Assembly (NCBI GenBank): GCA_902783095.1
Contig: CACZPX010000271.1
Location: 1 to 28,500 of the forward strand
From: an uncultured Lachnospiraceae bacterium
GTDB taxonomy: Bacteria > Bacillota > Clostridia > Lachnospirales > Lachnospiraceae
DNA: 28,500 nt
Direction of reading: 5' to 3'
Shown here in pieces: positions 6,858-14,496 of the stretch (within the stretch, counting starts at the first letter, position 1; every line of letters begins with the position of its first letter). Position numbers and translations under genes: made by a program. The notes beneath the pieces are model-generated. The model was not told the DNA's origin, made no database searches, and worked only from the letters and a program-made list of their open reading frames with translations.

Positions 6858-8092
6858 GTGTTTTTCCGGGGCACGCAGGCGGCCTTTCGGCCGTTTGATG
6901 TTCCTGCGGCAGCCGTTTCGATCGTTACTCCGTGATGCCAAGCATATCGGCGAACGCGCTGCGCAGCGCCTGCAGCGCGGCTTCTTTTTCCGGCGGCTGC
7001 GCCAGGGCGGCCGGCTGCGGCGGCGCCGTTTTTCCGTAAAAAAAGACAGCCGGTGTCGTTCCGGCTGCCTTCCTTAAAGGAAGCGGTGTTGCCGGCCGTC
7101 GCGGTGACAGCCTTCGGCTGTGTGGTGATGCCGTACACGCTCAGTTTGGCCGGGGAACAGGTGAGCTTATCGCCGCTCTCCAGGGTCACGATGCAGCGGT
7201 ACTGATAGCCGTTGCGCGCCGCGGTGGCCGGGATCTCCATCGTGGCCTTCTTCGCGGTGGCGAAGGTGGAGTTGTTCCAGGTCTTTCCCTTATTGTTGGA
7301 ATACTGCCACTGATACGTCGCGCCGGTCACGGCCTTGACCTTGACCTTAGCGGTGGAGGAGAGCTTTGCGTTCACCTCGCTCTGCAGGTTCAGACAGGTC
7401 AGCGTAGCAGGAGCGCAATATCCGTCGTCGAGATTATCCCATTCGGCACTGGTGCCGGCATACCAGACGTTCGCATCACTAAAGCAGTAATATCCCAGAG
7501 ACTCTATGCCGGTCCGCAGATAGATCTGGCTGCAGCCTAAGAATGCTCTGTCTCCGATCTTTGTAACGGATTTCGGCAGAACGACCGAAAGGTTGGAGCA
7601 ACCCTGAAACGCTTCGTCGGCGATCGTCTTGACCGAGCCCTTCATGGTCACGGTCTGCAGCATGGAACAGCCTCTGAACGCATTTCGGGAGATGGCCGTC
7701 ACCTTGCTCGGGATCACAACACTTTTCAGATTGGTATCGCGAAAGGACTCTTCTCCGATGCTTGTGAGCGTGGCCGGAAGATTGACCTTATTGAGGTTTG
7801 TGTCCTCGAAAGCGTGCGTTCCGATCGCGGTGATCCCCGTCTCTACCGTTACCGTAGTTAACTGACCGCGGTAATCCCACCAGGGTGTATTCACCCGGGA
7901 TGAATAGTCCGCCATATTGCCGGTTCCGGAAATGGTAAGCACGCCGTTTTCCTTGAACGTCCACTGCGCGTCCTCACCGCACCAGCCGGAAGCCACGACG
8001 GCCGGTTCCGCCGCCTTTGCGGGCATCGCCGCAAACAGCAGCGTAAGGACCAGCGCCAGTGCTGTCAAAGGCATCCATGTCGTTCGTTTCAT
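6830..8092 (-). CDS. BspA-like leucine-rich repeat surface protein, C-terminus disrupted
   Basis: A secreted protein with a signal peptide (cleavage near AKA-AEP, residue 27-28), LRR_5/BspA-type repeats at about 75-215 (for example TSIGEESFRDTNLKSVVIP), and an Ig-like domain at about 240-320 (TYQWQYSNNKGKTWNN, YQYRCIVTLESG). A second Ig-like domain starts (TTQPKAVTATAGNTASFK) and collapses at residue 340. After that the frame is a low-quality Arg/Ala/Gly stretch. The alternative frame there is far more protein-like (AAGTTPAVFFYGK to ADMLGITE) and stops at 6925. A tandem AAGG duplication at the break would explain the shift, and a terminator-like hairpin sits there too. The start has GGAGGAG five bases upstream. 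Such proteins mediate adhesion; whether this one is still functional is unclear. Confidence 0.8.
   Translation of the reverse strand: MKRTTWMPLTALALVLTLLFAAMPAKAAEPAVVASGWCGEDAQWTFKENGVLTISGTGNMADYSSRVNTPWWDYRGQLTTVTVETGITAIGTHAFEDTNLNKVNLPATLTSIGEESFRDTNLKSVVIPSKVTAISRNAFRGCSMLQTVTMKGSVKTIADEAFQGCSNLSVVLPKSVTKIGDRAFLGCSQIYLRTGIESLGYYCFSDANVWYAGTSAEWDNLDDGYCAPATLTCLNLQSEVNAKLSSTAKVKVKAVTGATYQWQYSNNKGKTWNNSTFATAKKATMEIPATAARNGYQYRCIVTLESGDKLTCSPAKLSVYGITTQPKAVTATAGNTASFKEGSRNDTGCLFLRKNGAAAAGRPGAAAGKRSRAAGAAQRVRRYAWHHGVTIETAAAGTSNGRKAACVPRKNTCRMDCVLL
7038..7075 (-). terminator. Terminator-like hairpin inside the disrupted surface-protein frame
   Basis: On the minus strand GGCAGCCGG (7069-7061) pairs with CCGGCTGTC (7053-7045) around a 7-base loop, followed by seven T residues (7044-7038). 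Weaker pairing extends it to about 15 bases. It has all the signs of an intrinsic terminator, yet the long frame reads through it. Confidence 0.6.
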
Positions 8093-8257
8093 TTTTTCTC
8101 CTCCTGCATTGATCTTTCTCGTTTTGCAAGGCTGTAAACGCCTTTGGGTATCGGCCTTTTTTATCGGCTCTGTATGATAGACAGGCGACCCGCCGCTTTG
8201 GATTTAATATTTCCAAAAAAAAACAAGTTTTCCGTCCCTCCTGCAGCGTCCCCTTTT
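8093..8257 (-). other. Long untranslated leader of the surface-protein gene
   Basis: About 165 bases between the predicted transcription start and the ATG at 8092. It carries a ten-base T-run and several small hairpins (CTGT/ACAG, GCC/GGC around GATAAAAAA, AAGGC/GCCTT) followed by a GGAGGAG site. I compared it by eye with c-di-GMP and preQ1 riboswitches and could not match either. Confidence 0.45.
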
Positions 8258-8265
8258 CTATGTAT

Positions 8266-8294
8266 TATATAGAGAGAGCACGGTCGACATTCAA
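8266..8294 (-). promoter_or_regulatory. Promoter of the leucine-rich repeat surface-protein gene
   Basis: A -35 TTGAAT (8294-8289), 17 bases, then a -10 TATATA (8271-8266), which overlaps a perfect TATAAT (8269-8264) two bases further on. It lies just past the terminator of the cvpA operon. Confidence 0.6.
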
Positions 8295-8318
8295 GTCATT
8301 TCCTATAGTATATCATTC

Positions 8319-8350
8319 AAAAAAGACCCCGGATGCTCCGGAGTCTTTTT
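8319..8350 (-). terminator. Terminator of the dnaX-to-cvpA operon
   Basis: AAAAGACCCCGGA and TCCGGAGTCTTTT form a long stem with a three-base loop. On the minus strand it ends in GGGGTCTTTTTTG, a clear U-run. It starts 14 bases past the cvpA stop. The symmetry would let it act in both directions. Confidence 0.85.
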
Positions 8351-8363
8351 GCGGGATAACGGT

Positions 8364-9041
8364 TCAGATGATATTTCCCAGCGACAGCGCGCCGTTGTAA
8401 AACAGGCTCAGGAACGGATTGCCCGACATGGCCTGCACGGCCTCCTGCCCGATATCCGTGTAGGAGAACACGGTGATGACGTAACACAGGATCCACACCA
8501 GGATCAGCCCGCGCACCAGCCCCAGCACGATACCGAAGATCTTGTTGACGCCGCTTACGAGCGGCACCTTGCCGACAAGACCGGTCAGAAGCAGGATCAG
8601 CTTCAGCACCACAAAGGACAGGATGAGCGTCACCAGGATGCCCAGCGCCTGGGTCACCTTGGTGGCCATATACATGGACGCGTTGTGCAGATATTCCTCC
8701 GGCAGGATGCGGTCGGAGATCCTGTCGTTAAAGCTCTGCAGCAGCAGGGAGGGGATGAAGCTGTCCTCCAGCACCTCCTTGAATTCCTCCGTGGTCTTCG
8801 CCTGCGCCTCGTCCACCATGTCCGTCAGTTTACCGTCAATGCTTTCGTACACCGACTGGCGAAACCCGGTCTTCCGCGTGATAAAGTCCGTGACGAGCGG
8901 GCTTAAAACGACCACCAGCGCCACGCTGATCAGCAGCGAGGACATCCCCACGACCGTGCGCAGGAATCCTTTCTGAAACCCGATCAGCGCCGACAGCGCC
9001 AGCATTCCGATCACGATGATCAGCAGTATGATCTCCATCAT
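8364..9041 (-). CDS. cvpA: CvpA family membrane protein
   Basis: A 225-residue integral membrane protein of the CvpA (colicin V production) family. It has an N-terminal hydrophobic helix (MMEIILLIIVIGMLALSALI), the conserved GFQKGFLRTVVG turn, a second segment at 33-50, a soluble middle, and two strongly hydrophobic C-terminal segments joined by SGVNKIFGIVLGLVRG, the second family signature. The start ATG overlaps the stop of the upstream TPR gene (ATGA type), so translation is likely coupled; an ATG follows directly at 9038. Family members are linked to envelope homeostasis and biofilm, but no mechanism is agreed. Confidence 0.9.
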   Translation of the reverse strand: MMEIILLIIVIGMLALSALIGFQKGFLRTVVGMSSLLISVALVVVLSPLVTDFITRKTGFRQSVYESIDGKLTDMVDEAQAKTTEEFKEVLEDSFIPSLLLQSFNDRISDRILPEEYLHNASMYMATKVTQALGILVTLILSFVVLKLILLLTGLVGKVPLVSGVNKIFGIVLGLVRGLILVWILCYVITVFSYTDIGQEAVQAMSGNPFLSLFYNGALSLGNII

Positions 9042-11254
9042 TCGCCCTGCTTAAAGATGTCGTCCAGGTCCAGGTCCGCGTCGGGGAACTCCTCTTTGAG
9101 CTCCTCCAGACCGTGGCTCGTGAGCGCCTCCAGCGTGACCTTTCCGGGCTCCGCCGGCGCGGCGTCCCGCGCAAAGGGATTGTCCTCTTCCGTGGCGGGC
9201 GCGGCAGTCTCCTCAAAACCGGCGGGCAGCGTCTCCTTTTCCGCCGGCATGTCCGTGCCGGGCAGGGTCAGCTGTTCTCCGTATACGATCCGGTCCTCCG
9301 CGCCGCGGCCGACCGGCGTCTCCAGCGCGGCCTGCAGGGTGGCGTCCTCCAGCACGGGTTCCTCCATGACCGGCAGATCCGCCGTCTGCAGCGCTTCCTG
9401 CGCCACCGGCTTTTCGTAGGCGGTCAGATCGTCCTCCGCCTCCGGCTCGTTTAAGGCGGCGTCCTCATCCAGGGGAGCCGTCACTTCCAGCGCGTTCGTC
9501 TCCTCCGCCGCCGAAGGATCCACCGGCAGGGCGGCCTCCTCGTTGATCTGCGCGGGGTCCTCATAGACCTCCGGCAGGCGGCCGGTCTCCGAAAGGACCG
9601 CGGGCTGCGGGGCCTCGTCGGCTGCCTGCTGCGGCGCGGCTTCCGTCCGGGCGGGCGCCGGCGCTTCCGGTGCAGCCGGGACAGGCTCGGGCTCAGCGGC
9701 CTCCTGCACCGCAAATGCGGGCGCTTCCTGCACGGCTTCCTCCGCCGCGGGCGCTTCCGGCGCGGGCTGTTCGGGCTTTGCCGTCTGTGCGGGCGCTCCC
9801 ATGCCCATGCGGGCCTTCAGTCTGTCAATGCCCATGCCGCTGTCTGCCAGCACAAAGAACTTGCGGCGGTCCATATGCTCGGAGGCGCGCACCAGTTCGC
9901 CCAGCAGTTCCTCTTCCAGGCTGTTGGCGCCCAGTATGATCAGGTCCTTGCCCTCAATGCCGGGCAGAGAGTGGATCAGTCCCTTTTCGTTCAGTTTCGA
10001 GGCGGAGATGCGGGTCACCTTGCCCACGGCGGTCTTCTCCGCCTGATGGGCGGCGGCCAGCTGCTCCACGGCAGCCTTTAAGCCCTCCGCCGGCGTCTCC
10101 GCGGCGGCAAACAGGATGTGCGGCACGCGGCCGGGCACTTCACTGTCGAAATCCAGTTCCATCTGGTCGTATTCGCCCTCCGGCTGCTGTGCCGGACGCT
10201 GCCAGCGCGCAGGCGTCTCGTTGTTGAACACGCGCGCGCGGATGTCCTCGATGCTGATGCGCTGCGTGGGCGGCACACTTTTGCCGCTCTGCTGCGGCTG
10301 CGCGTCTACGCGGCGGGTGGGCCGGTAGATCTTAACGTCGTCCTGTTCCGCCTCCGGCTGCGTCTCCTCTTCCGTCTCCTCCGGGAAGAAGGCGCCCTCG
10401 TCCGCAAATTTTACGTACGGCTCGCCCTTGGCGCCGTTGATGATGATCTTGGGCAGCTCCTCCGGATGCTCCGGGAGCGCCTTTTCCTGCGGTACCTCCG
10501 GCTGCGGCGCGGGGGCTCCCTCCTCCGGTCCGCCCGGCAGGATCCGCGCGATGGCGGCCTCCGCGGCCTCTTCCCCCGAAAGCTCCAGTTCGGGCTCCCG
10601 CTTCTTTTCGGGCACGGGCGCGGGCTTTACCGGCTGCGGCCGCTGCTCGCGGCGCACGCGGTAGTCCTCCACCGGCTCGCTCTGCGGTACGAACTTGGCC
10701 TTTAAGTCGATGGCCTTGTCCACGTAAGGGCCCACGCCGAACCACAGGATGATCTCGTCGCACAGGGCTACGCACTTCTGCGGCTGTCTGGCCTTGGCGT
10801 ACAGCAGCGCCAGTCGGTAGGACCACTCCTCGTCAAACTCGGTGCGCTTGTAGGCCTCCAGGATGGTGATGCGCTTGTCCAGCGATTCGCCCTTGGCCTC
10901 CGCGATCTTGTAGCGCAGGATATAGCGGGAGTTGTCGTCCGATGCCTCCTGCAGATAGCTGCGGTAATAGTTCTCCGCGTCCCGGATCTTGCCGCAGGCC
11001 AGCGACAGCTCCGTCAGCTTGTACAAATAGCGGCGGCCGGCCGGGGCCTCCTCATAGGCCATCAGCAGGATGTCGATCGCCGTATCGTACTGCTGCACGT
11101 GCTCGTACACGCTGGAGACGAGCGAGAGCATGCGCACGCTGCGCACCATCGACCAGTCGATGGTATTGCAGATCTTGGCCGCCGTCTCGTAATCCCCCTG
11201 CTTGACCAGCCGCTGGATCTTCTCCGCCTTCATGTTATAGACACTTTTATCCAT
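9038..11254 (-). CDS. Large TPR protein with a degenerate P-loop-like domain
   Basis: A 738-residue cytosolic protein that I cannot name. Residues 1-190 are TPR-like helical repeats (GDYETAAKICNTI, QQYDTAIDILLMAYEEAP, GKIRDAENYYRSYLQE). A long acidic, Pro/Gln-rich linker follows. Residues about 385-490 look like a folded alpha/beta domain (VPHILFAAAETPAEGLKAAV, VTRISASKLNEKGL, KDLIILGANSL, RKFFVLADSGMG), recalling AAA-type modules of other clostridial TPR proteins, but the Walker A position reads AAAETPAEG with no GKT. The rest is an Ala/Glu/Pro-rich disordered tail ending in DLDLDDIFKQGE. The start has GGAGG eight bases upstream. It lies 60 bases after recR and overlaps cvpA by four bases, so it belongs to the same operon. 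Confidence 0.85.
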   Translation of the reverse strand: MDKSVYNMKAEKIQRLVKQGDYETAAKICNTIDWSMVRSVRMLSLVSSVYEHVQQYDTAIDILLMAYEEAPAGRRYLYKLTELSLACGKIRDAENYYRSYLQEASDDNSRYILRYKIAEAKGESLDKRITILEAYKRTEFDEEWSYRLALLYAKARQPQKCVALCDEIILWFGVGPYVDKAIDLKAKFVPQSEPVEDYRVRREQRPQPVKPAPVPEKKREPELELSGEEAAEAAIARILPGGPEEGAPAPQPEVPQEKALPEHPEELPKIIINGAKGEPYVKFADEGAFFPEETEEETQPEAEQDDVKIYRPTRRVDAQPQQSGKSVPPTQRISIEDIRARVFNNETPARWQRPAQQPEGEYDQMELDFDSEVPGRVPHILFAAAETPAEGLKAAVEQLAAAHQAEKTAVGKVTRISASKLNEKGLIHSLPGIEGKDLIILGANSLEEELLGELVRASEHMDRRKFFVLADSGMGIDRLKARMGMGAPAQTAKPEQPAPEAPAAEEAVQEAPAFAVQEAAEPEPVPAAPEAPAPARTEAAPQQAADEAPQPAVLSETGRLPEVYEDPAQINEEAALPVDPSAAEETNALEVTAPLDEDAALNEPEAEDDLTAYEKPVAQEALQTADLPVMEEPVLEDATLQAALETPVGRGAEDRIVYGEQLTLPGTDMPAEKETLPAGFEETAAPATEEDNPFARDAAPAEPGKVTLEALTSHGLEELKEEFPDADLDLDDIFKQGE

Positions 11255-11314
11255 CTTTCATTCCTCCGTGCCGGGCCGCATTGCGCGGCAGTCAGAGCCG
11301 CAGTCTGTCACGGT

Positions 11315-11914
11315 CTATAATTCCACCCGTCCCTTCAGCGCGCGGGACAGGGTCACTTCGTCCACGTATTCCAGGTCGCCGCCCACGGGCACGCCGCTCG
11401 CGATGCGGCTCACCCTGATGCCGGTCGGCTTTACCAGCTTGCTGATGTACATGGCCGTGGTCTCCCCCTCCAGGCTGGAGTTGGTCGCGATGATCAGCTC
11501 CTTCACCGGCTCGGTGGAGAGCCGCTGCATCAGTTCCTTCAGCCGGATGTCCGAAGGTCCGATGCCCAGGCTGGGCGAGATCGCGCCGTGCAGCACGTGA
11601 TACGTCCCGCTGTACTGGCCGGTCTTTTCGTAGGCCGCCAGGTCCCGCGGGTTCTCCACGACCATGATGGTGCTCTCATCCCGCGCGCCGCTGCTGCAGA
11701 TGGGACAATAGTCCTTGTCCGTGAGCGTGCAGCACCGCTTGCAGTAGCGGACGTTCTCCCGCGCGGAGACCATCCGCTGTGCCAGCCGCTCCACCGCCTC
11801 TTTGGGCATGTTGATGATGTGGAAGGCCAGCCGCTGCGCGGACTTGCTGCCCACGCCGGGGAGCTTGCCCAGCTCTTCGATGAGATCGCCGATGTGGCCG
11901 CCGTAGTACTCCAT
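11315..11914 (-). CDS. recR: Recombination mediator protein RecR
   Basis: RecR works with RecO (and RecF) to load RecA on SSB-coated gaps. The 199 residues match the usual length. Visible are the N-terminal helix-hairpin-helix (LGKLPGVGSKSAQRLAFHI), a four-cysteine zinc finger (C58, C61, C70, C73), and the Toprim domain (IMVVENPRDLAAYEKTG, then LHGAISPSLGIGP). The ATG overlaps the ybaB stop by one base (TGATG), indicating translational coupling. The dnaX-ybaB-recR order is the conserved bacterial arrangement. Confidence 0.97.
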   Translation of the reverse strand: MEYYGGHIGDLIEELGKLPGVGSKSAQRLAFHIINMPKEAVERLAQRMVSARENVRYCKRCCTLTDKDYCPICSSGARDESTIMVVENPRDLAAYEKTGQYSGTYHVLHGAISPSLGIGPSDIRLKELMQRLSTEPVKELIIATNSSLEGETTAMYISKLVKPTGIRVSRIASGVPVGGDLEYVDEVTLSRALKGRVEL

Positions 11915-12273
11915 CAGAAGGACAGGCCTCCCAGTCCGCCCATGTTGCCGATGCCGCCGGTGATCCCGTTAAAGGCGGCCTGCGCCTCCTTCTCCACGGT
12001 GCGGAAGGCCTCGTTCACGGCCGCCATCACCAGATCCTGCAGCATTTCAACGTCCTCCGGATCCACCACTTCGGGATCGATCTTCACCGCGGTGATCTCC
12101 TTCTTGCCGGAGATGGTCACTTCCACCGCGCCGCCGCCGGAGGAAACGGTATAGACCTTTTCCTGCAGGGCCTTCTGGGTCTCCTCCATCTGCTGCTGCA
12201 TGCGCTGCGCCTGCTTCATCAGATTGTTCATATTGCCGGGCATTCCGCCGGGAAAACCGCCTCTCTTTGCCAT
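11914..12273 (-). CDS. ybaB: YbaB/EbfC family nucleoid-associated protein
   Basis: A 119-residue DNA-binding protein of the YbaB/EbfC family, which binds DNA as a dimer. It starts with a Gly/Met-rich segment (MAKRGGFPGGMPGNMNNL), then the coiled helix MKQAQRMQQQMEETQKAL, the beta strands VEVTISGKKEITAVKIDPEVV and a second helix. The ATG at 12273 has AGGTGA five bases upstream; longer in-frame starts add an unrelated Lys/Asn-rich leader. It sits between dnaX and recR, as in most bacteria. Confidence 0.95.
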   Translation of the reverse strand: MAKRGGFPGGMPGNMNNLMKQAQRMQQQMEETQKALQEKVYTVSSGGGAVEVTISGKKEITAVKIDPEVVDPEDVEMLQDLVMAAVNEAFRTVEKEAQAAFNGITGGIGNMGGLGGLSF

Positions 12274-12345
12274 AACGTCACCTGCTTTCTTTATGTTCGT
12301 GATCGAATGATCGGTATTCTTCTTTTTTTGGGACTGCATCCCGTT

Positions 12346-14043
12346 CTACGACAGCGTCTCCGTGATCTCAAAATGGAAGATGGACCGGATGTCGTCGCCC
12401 GCATCCTCCGCACGGCCGCCGCCCTTATTGGCGCGGAAGTTCACAGCCACGTCCCTGCCGCAGGCCTCCTTTAAAAGGCCGGCCAGCGCCGTTTTTGCGC
12501 CGTAGACCGTGGCCATGTCCATGGAATCCTCGTCCGCAAACGTCACCGTGTAGCTGCCGTCCGGCCCCGGGCTGCCGGCGGAGCCCTTAAAATAGGGACG
12601 CACGCTGCCGTCCAGTCTCGGCACCAGCTGCACCAGGTCCGGAAAGTCCGTGCCCGCCGCCTGCCGCCGTTCGGGGGCCGGCTTCTGCACGGCCGCCTTT
12701 CCGGGAAGTTCCGCGCGGATACCGGGATCCGGTTTTGGCGCCGGCACGTCCTCCGGCCAGTCCGGCCAGGGAGCCTCCTGCGGCAGCGGGATGCGGCCGT
12801 CCGGTTCCGGCATGTCCTGCCCGCCGCCCTGTGGTCTCTGCGCCGCGCCGTATGCGGCGGGGCCGTTTGCCGCGGCCAGCGGGATCACGCCGCCCGCAAG
12901 CTTCTGCTCCAGCGCGGCAAGCCGCTCGTTCACCGCCGTCAGATCCTGTTCGGCCTCCGGCATGGCGGAGCGGATCACGCCCACCTCAAACACCGCCCGC
13001 TTGGATACGGTCTGCCGCATCGTCTCGTGCAGGGCGGAATACTGACGGATCAGGCGCATCAGCATATCGGTCCCCACCGCCGCCGCGTCCTCGGAAAGAC
13101 GCGCCAGATCGTCGTCGGAGACCTCCAGCAGCTCCCGCATTTCGGGCGCCGCCTGTCTTAACAGTACGTCCCGCAGGTACCATACCAGGTCCTGCGTAAA
13201 CTGGGAGAGATCCTTGCCGCTCATGGAGATCTGCTCCGTCAAAAGCAGCAGTCCCGGGACGTCCCGCTGCAGGATCAGCCGCAGAAACCGGGAAAAGATC
13301 TCCGTATCCACCGCTCCCAAAAGCTCCAGCGCGCGGTCAAAGGTGATGGTCTCCGACCCGGCCGCCGCGGTCACCTGGTCCAGCAGGCTCAGCGCGTCGC
13401 GGAAGCCGCCGTCCGCCTTGCGGGCGACGTACTTTAGGGCGCGGTCTTCCACGTCAAAGCCCTCTTCGCCGCACACCAGGCGCAGGCGCTCAAAGATCAC
13501 GTCCGTGCCGATGCGGTGAAAATCGTACTGCTGGCAGCGCGAAAGGATGGTCGCCGGCAGCTTGTGCGGCTCGGTGGTGGCCAGAATGAACACCACGTAC
13601 TCCGGCGGTTCTTCCAGGGATTTTAACAGTGCGTTGAAGGCGGGGGTGGAGAACATGTGCACCTCGTCGATGATGTACACACGGTAGCGGCCCGTGGCCG
13701 GCGGATACTTCATCTCCTCCAAAATCTCGCGGACGTTGTCTACGCCGTTGTTGGACGCCGCGTCGATCTCAAAGACGTTCATGGAGGAGCCGGCCTCGAT
13801 GGCGCGGCAGGAAGCGCAGACGCCGCAGGGCTCTCCGTCCCGCGGATCTTCGCAGTTGATGGCGCGCGCCAGGATGCGCGCCGCCGTGGTCTTTCCGGTG
13901 CCTCTGCTGCCGCAGAAAAGATAGGCATGGCCGATACGCCCGGACCGGACCTGATTTTTAAGGGTGGTCATGATCGGTCCCTGGCCCTTTACGTCATCAA
14001 ACACCTTGGGGCGCCATTTTCTATACAGGGCTGTATAGGCCAT
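12346..14043 (-). CDS. dnaX: DNA polymerase III subunit gamma/tau
   Basis: Clamp-loader ATPase that links the sliding-clamp loader to the polymerase core. The 565 residues open with the family signature MAYTALYRKWRPKVFDDVKG. Walker A is GSRGTGKT (45-52), the zinc module uses C64, C73, C76 and C79, Walker B is VYIIDEVHM (D126, E127), and the sensor/arginine-finger motif is SRC (168-170). After about residue 360 the sequence is Pro/Gly-rich, then a short C-terminal fold. The start has GGAG six bases upstream; a longer in-frame extension runs into the SRP RNA and is rejected. No A-rich slippery heptamer for a programmed frameshift was seen, so only tau is expected. Confidence 0.97.
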   Translation of the reverse strand: MAYTALYRKWRPKVFDDVKGQGPIMTTLKNQVRSGRIGHAYLFCGSRGTGKTTAARILARAINCEDPRDGEPCGVCASCRAIEAGSSMNVFEIDAASNNGVDNVREILEEMKYPPATGRYRVYIIDEVHMFSTPAFNALLKSLEEPPEYVVFILATTEPHKLPATILSRCQQYDFHRIGTDVIFERLRLVCGEEGFDVEDRALKYVARKADGGFRDALSLLDQVTAAAGSETITFDRALELLGAVDTEIFSRFLRLILQRDVPGLLLLTEQISMSGKDLSQFTQDLVWYLRDVLLRQAAPEMRELLEVSDDDLARLSEDAAAVGTDMLMRLIRQYSALHETMRQTVSKRAVFEVGVIRSAMPEAEQDLTAVNERLAALEQKLAGGVIPLAAANGPAAYGAAQRPQGGGQDMPEPDGRIPLPQEAPWPDWPEDVPAPKPDPGIRAELPGKAAVQKPAPERRQAAGTDFPDLVQLVPRLDGSVRPYFKGSAGSPGPDGSYTVTFADEDSMDMATVYGAKTALAGLLKEACGRDVAVNFRANKGGGRAEDAGDDIRSIFHFEITETLS

Positions 14044-14068
14044 TGTCTTCTCCGCTATAAAAACATCT

Positions 14069-14331
14069 CCGCGCATCCTGCTTCGACATGCTGCACCACC
14101 CGTTACCTGTCCTGCGGACTCAGCCCAGGCGCCCTCGCGGCACATGGAAGGTTCTGCTTAGTGCTGCTTCGTTCCCGACCTGACACGGTTCACAGATTCC
14201 CATTGCGCAAGACCCAAGCCTCAACACCCGCAAAAACAGGGCTGCGGCAACACAGACAAGCCTCGGCAGGATATCACCCCTGCTGTAGCGGATTGCAGGT
14301 ACAGGGCACCGCTATCTCCCCGGCTGCGCGG
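14069..14331 (-). ncRNA. ffs: Signal recognition particle RNA, large Alu-domain type
   Basis: A 263-base RNA close to the Bacillus scRNA type. The conserved blocks appear in order on the minus strand: GCCCTGTACC...GCAATCCGCT with TAGCAGGG-like partner (Alu domain), GAGGCTTGGGTCTTGCGCAA, the domain IV motif GTGTCAGGTCGGGAAC then GAAGCAGC, CATGTGCCGC and GCCTGGGCTGAG. The ends are set by the closing helix: CCGCGCAGCC at the 5' end and GGATGCGCGG at the 3' end. AGATGTTTTTAT follows and would serve as the terminator. The GGAA tetraloop is closed by G-C instead of the usual C-G pair. It binds Ffh and targets nascent membrane proteins. A convincing promoter was not found. Confidence 0.95.
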
Positions 14332-14441
14332 ATACTTTATGACTTAATATTTTTAACTGATTTATGATAGCACGGATCCGCGGATTACGCAAGGTTCGGA
14401 ATGCGCTTCCGCAAAATTTGCGAAACCGCCCGCGAAAAGCC

Positions 14442-14474
14442 AAAAAAGGGGCAGCCGCAAAACGCAGCCGCCCC
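14442..14474 (-). terminator. Terminator of the PatB-like gene
   Basis: GGGGCGGCTGC pairs with GCGGCTGCCCC (11 pairs with two G-U), loop GTTTT, followed on the minus strand by six T residues. It lies 23 bases beyond the stop at 14497. Confidence 0.9.
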
Positions 14475-14496
14475 GTGTAATACCTTTTTGTCCGTC

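Noticed and set aside
8093..8257. c-di-GMP or preQ1 riboswitch in the surface-protein leader
   Set aside because: The conserved cores of these families could not be found; left as an unexplained leader.
12346..14043. Programmed frameshift in dnaX to make gamma
   Set aside because: No A-rich slippery heptamer with downstream hairpin was found in the frame.
14044..14145. N-terminal extension of DnaX
   Set aside because: It translates the 3' part of the SRP RNA; the conserved DnaX start MAYTALYRKW has its own ribosome binding site.
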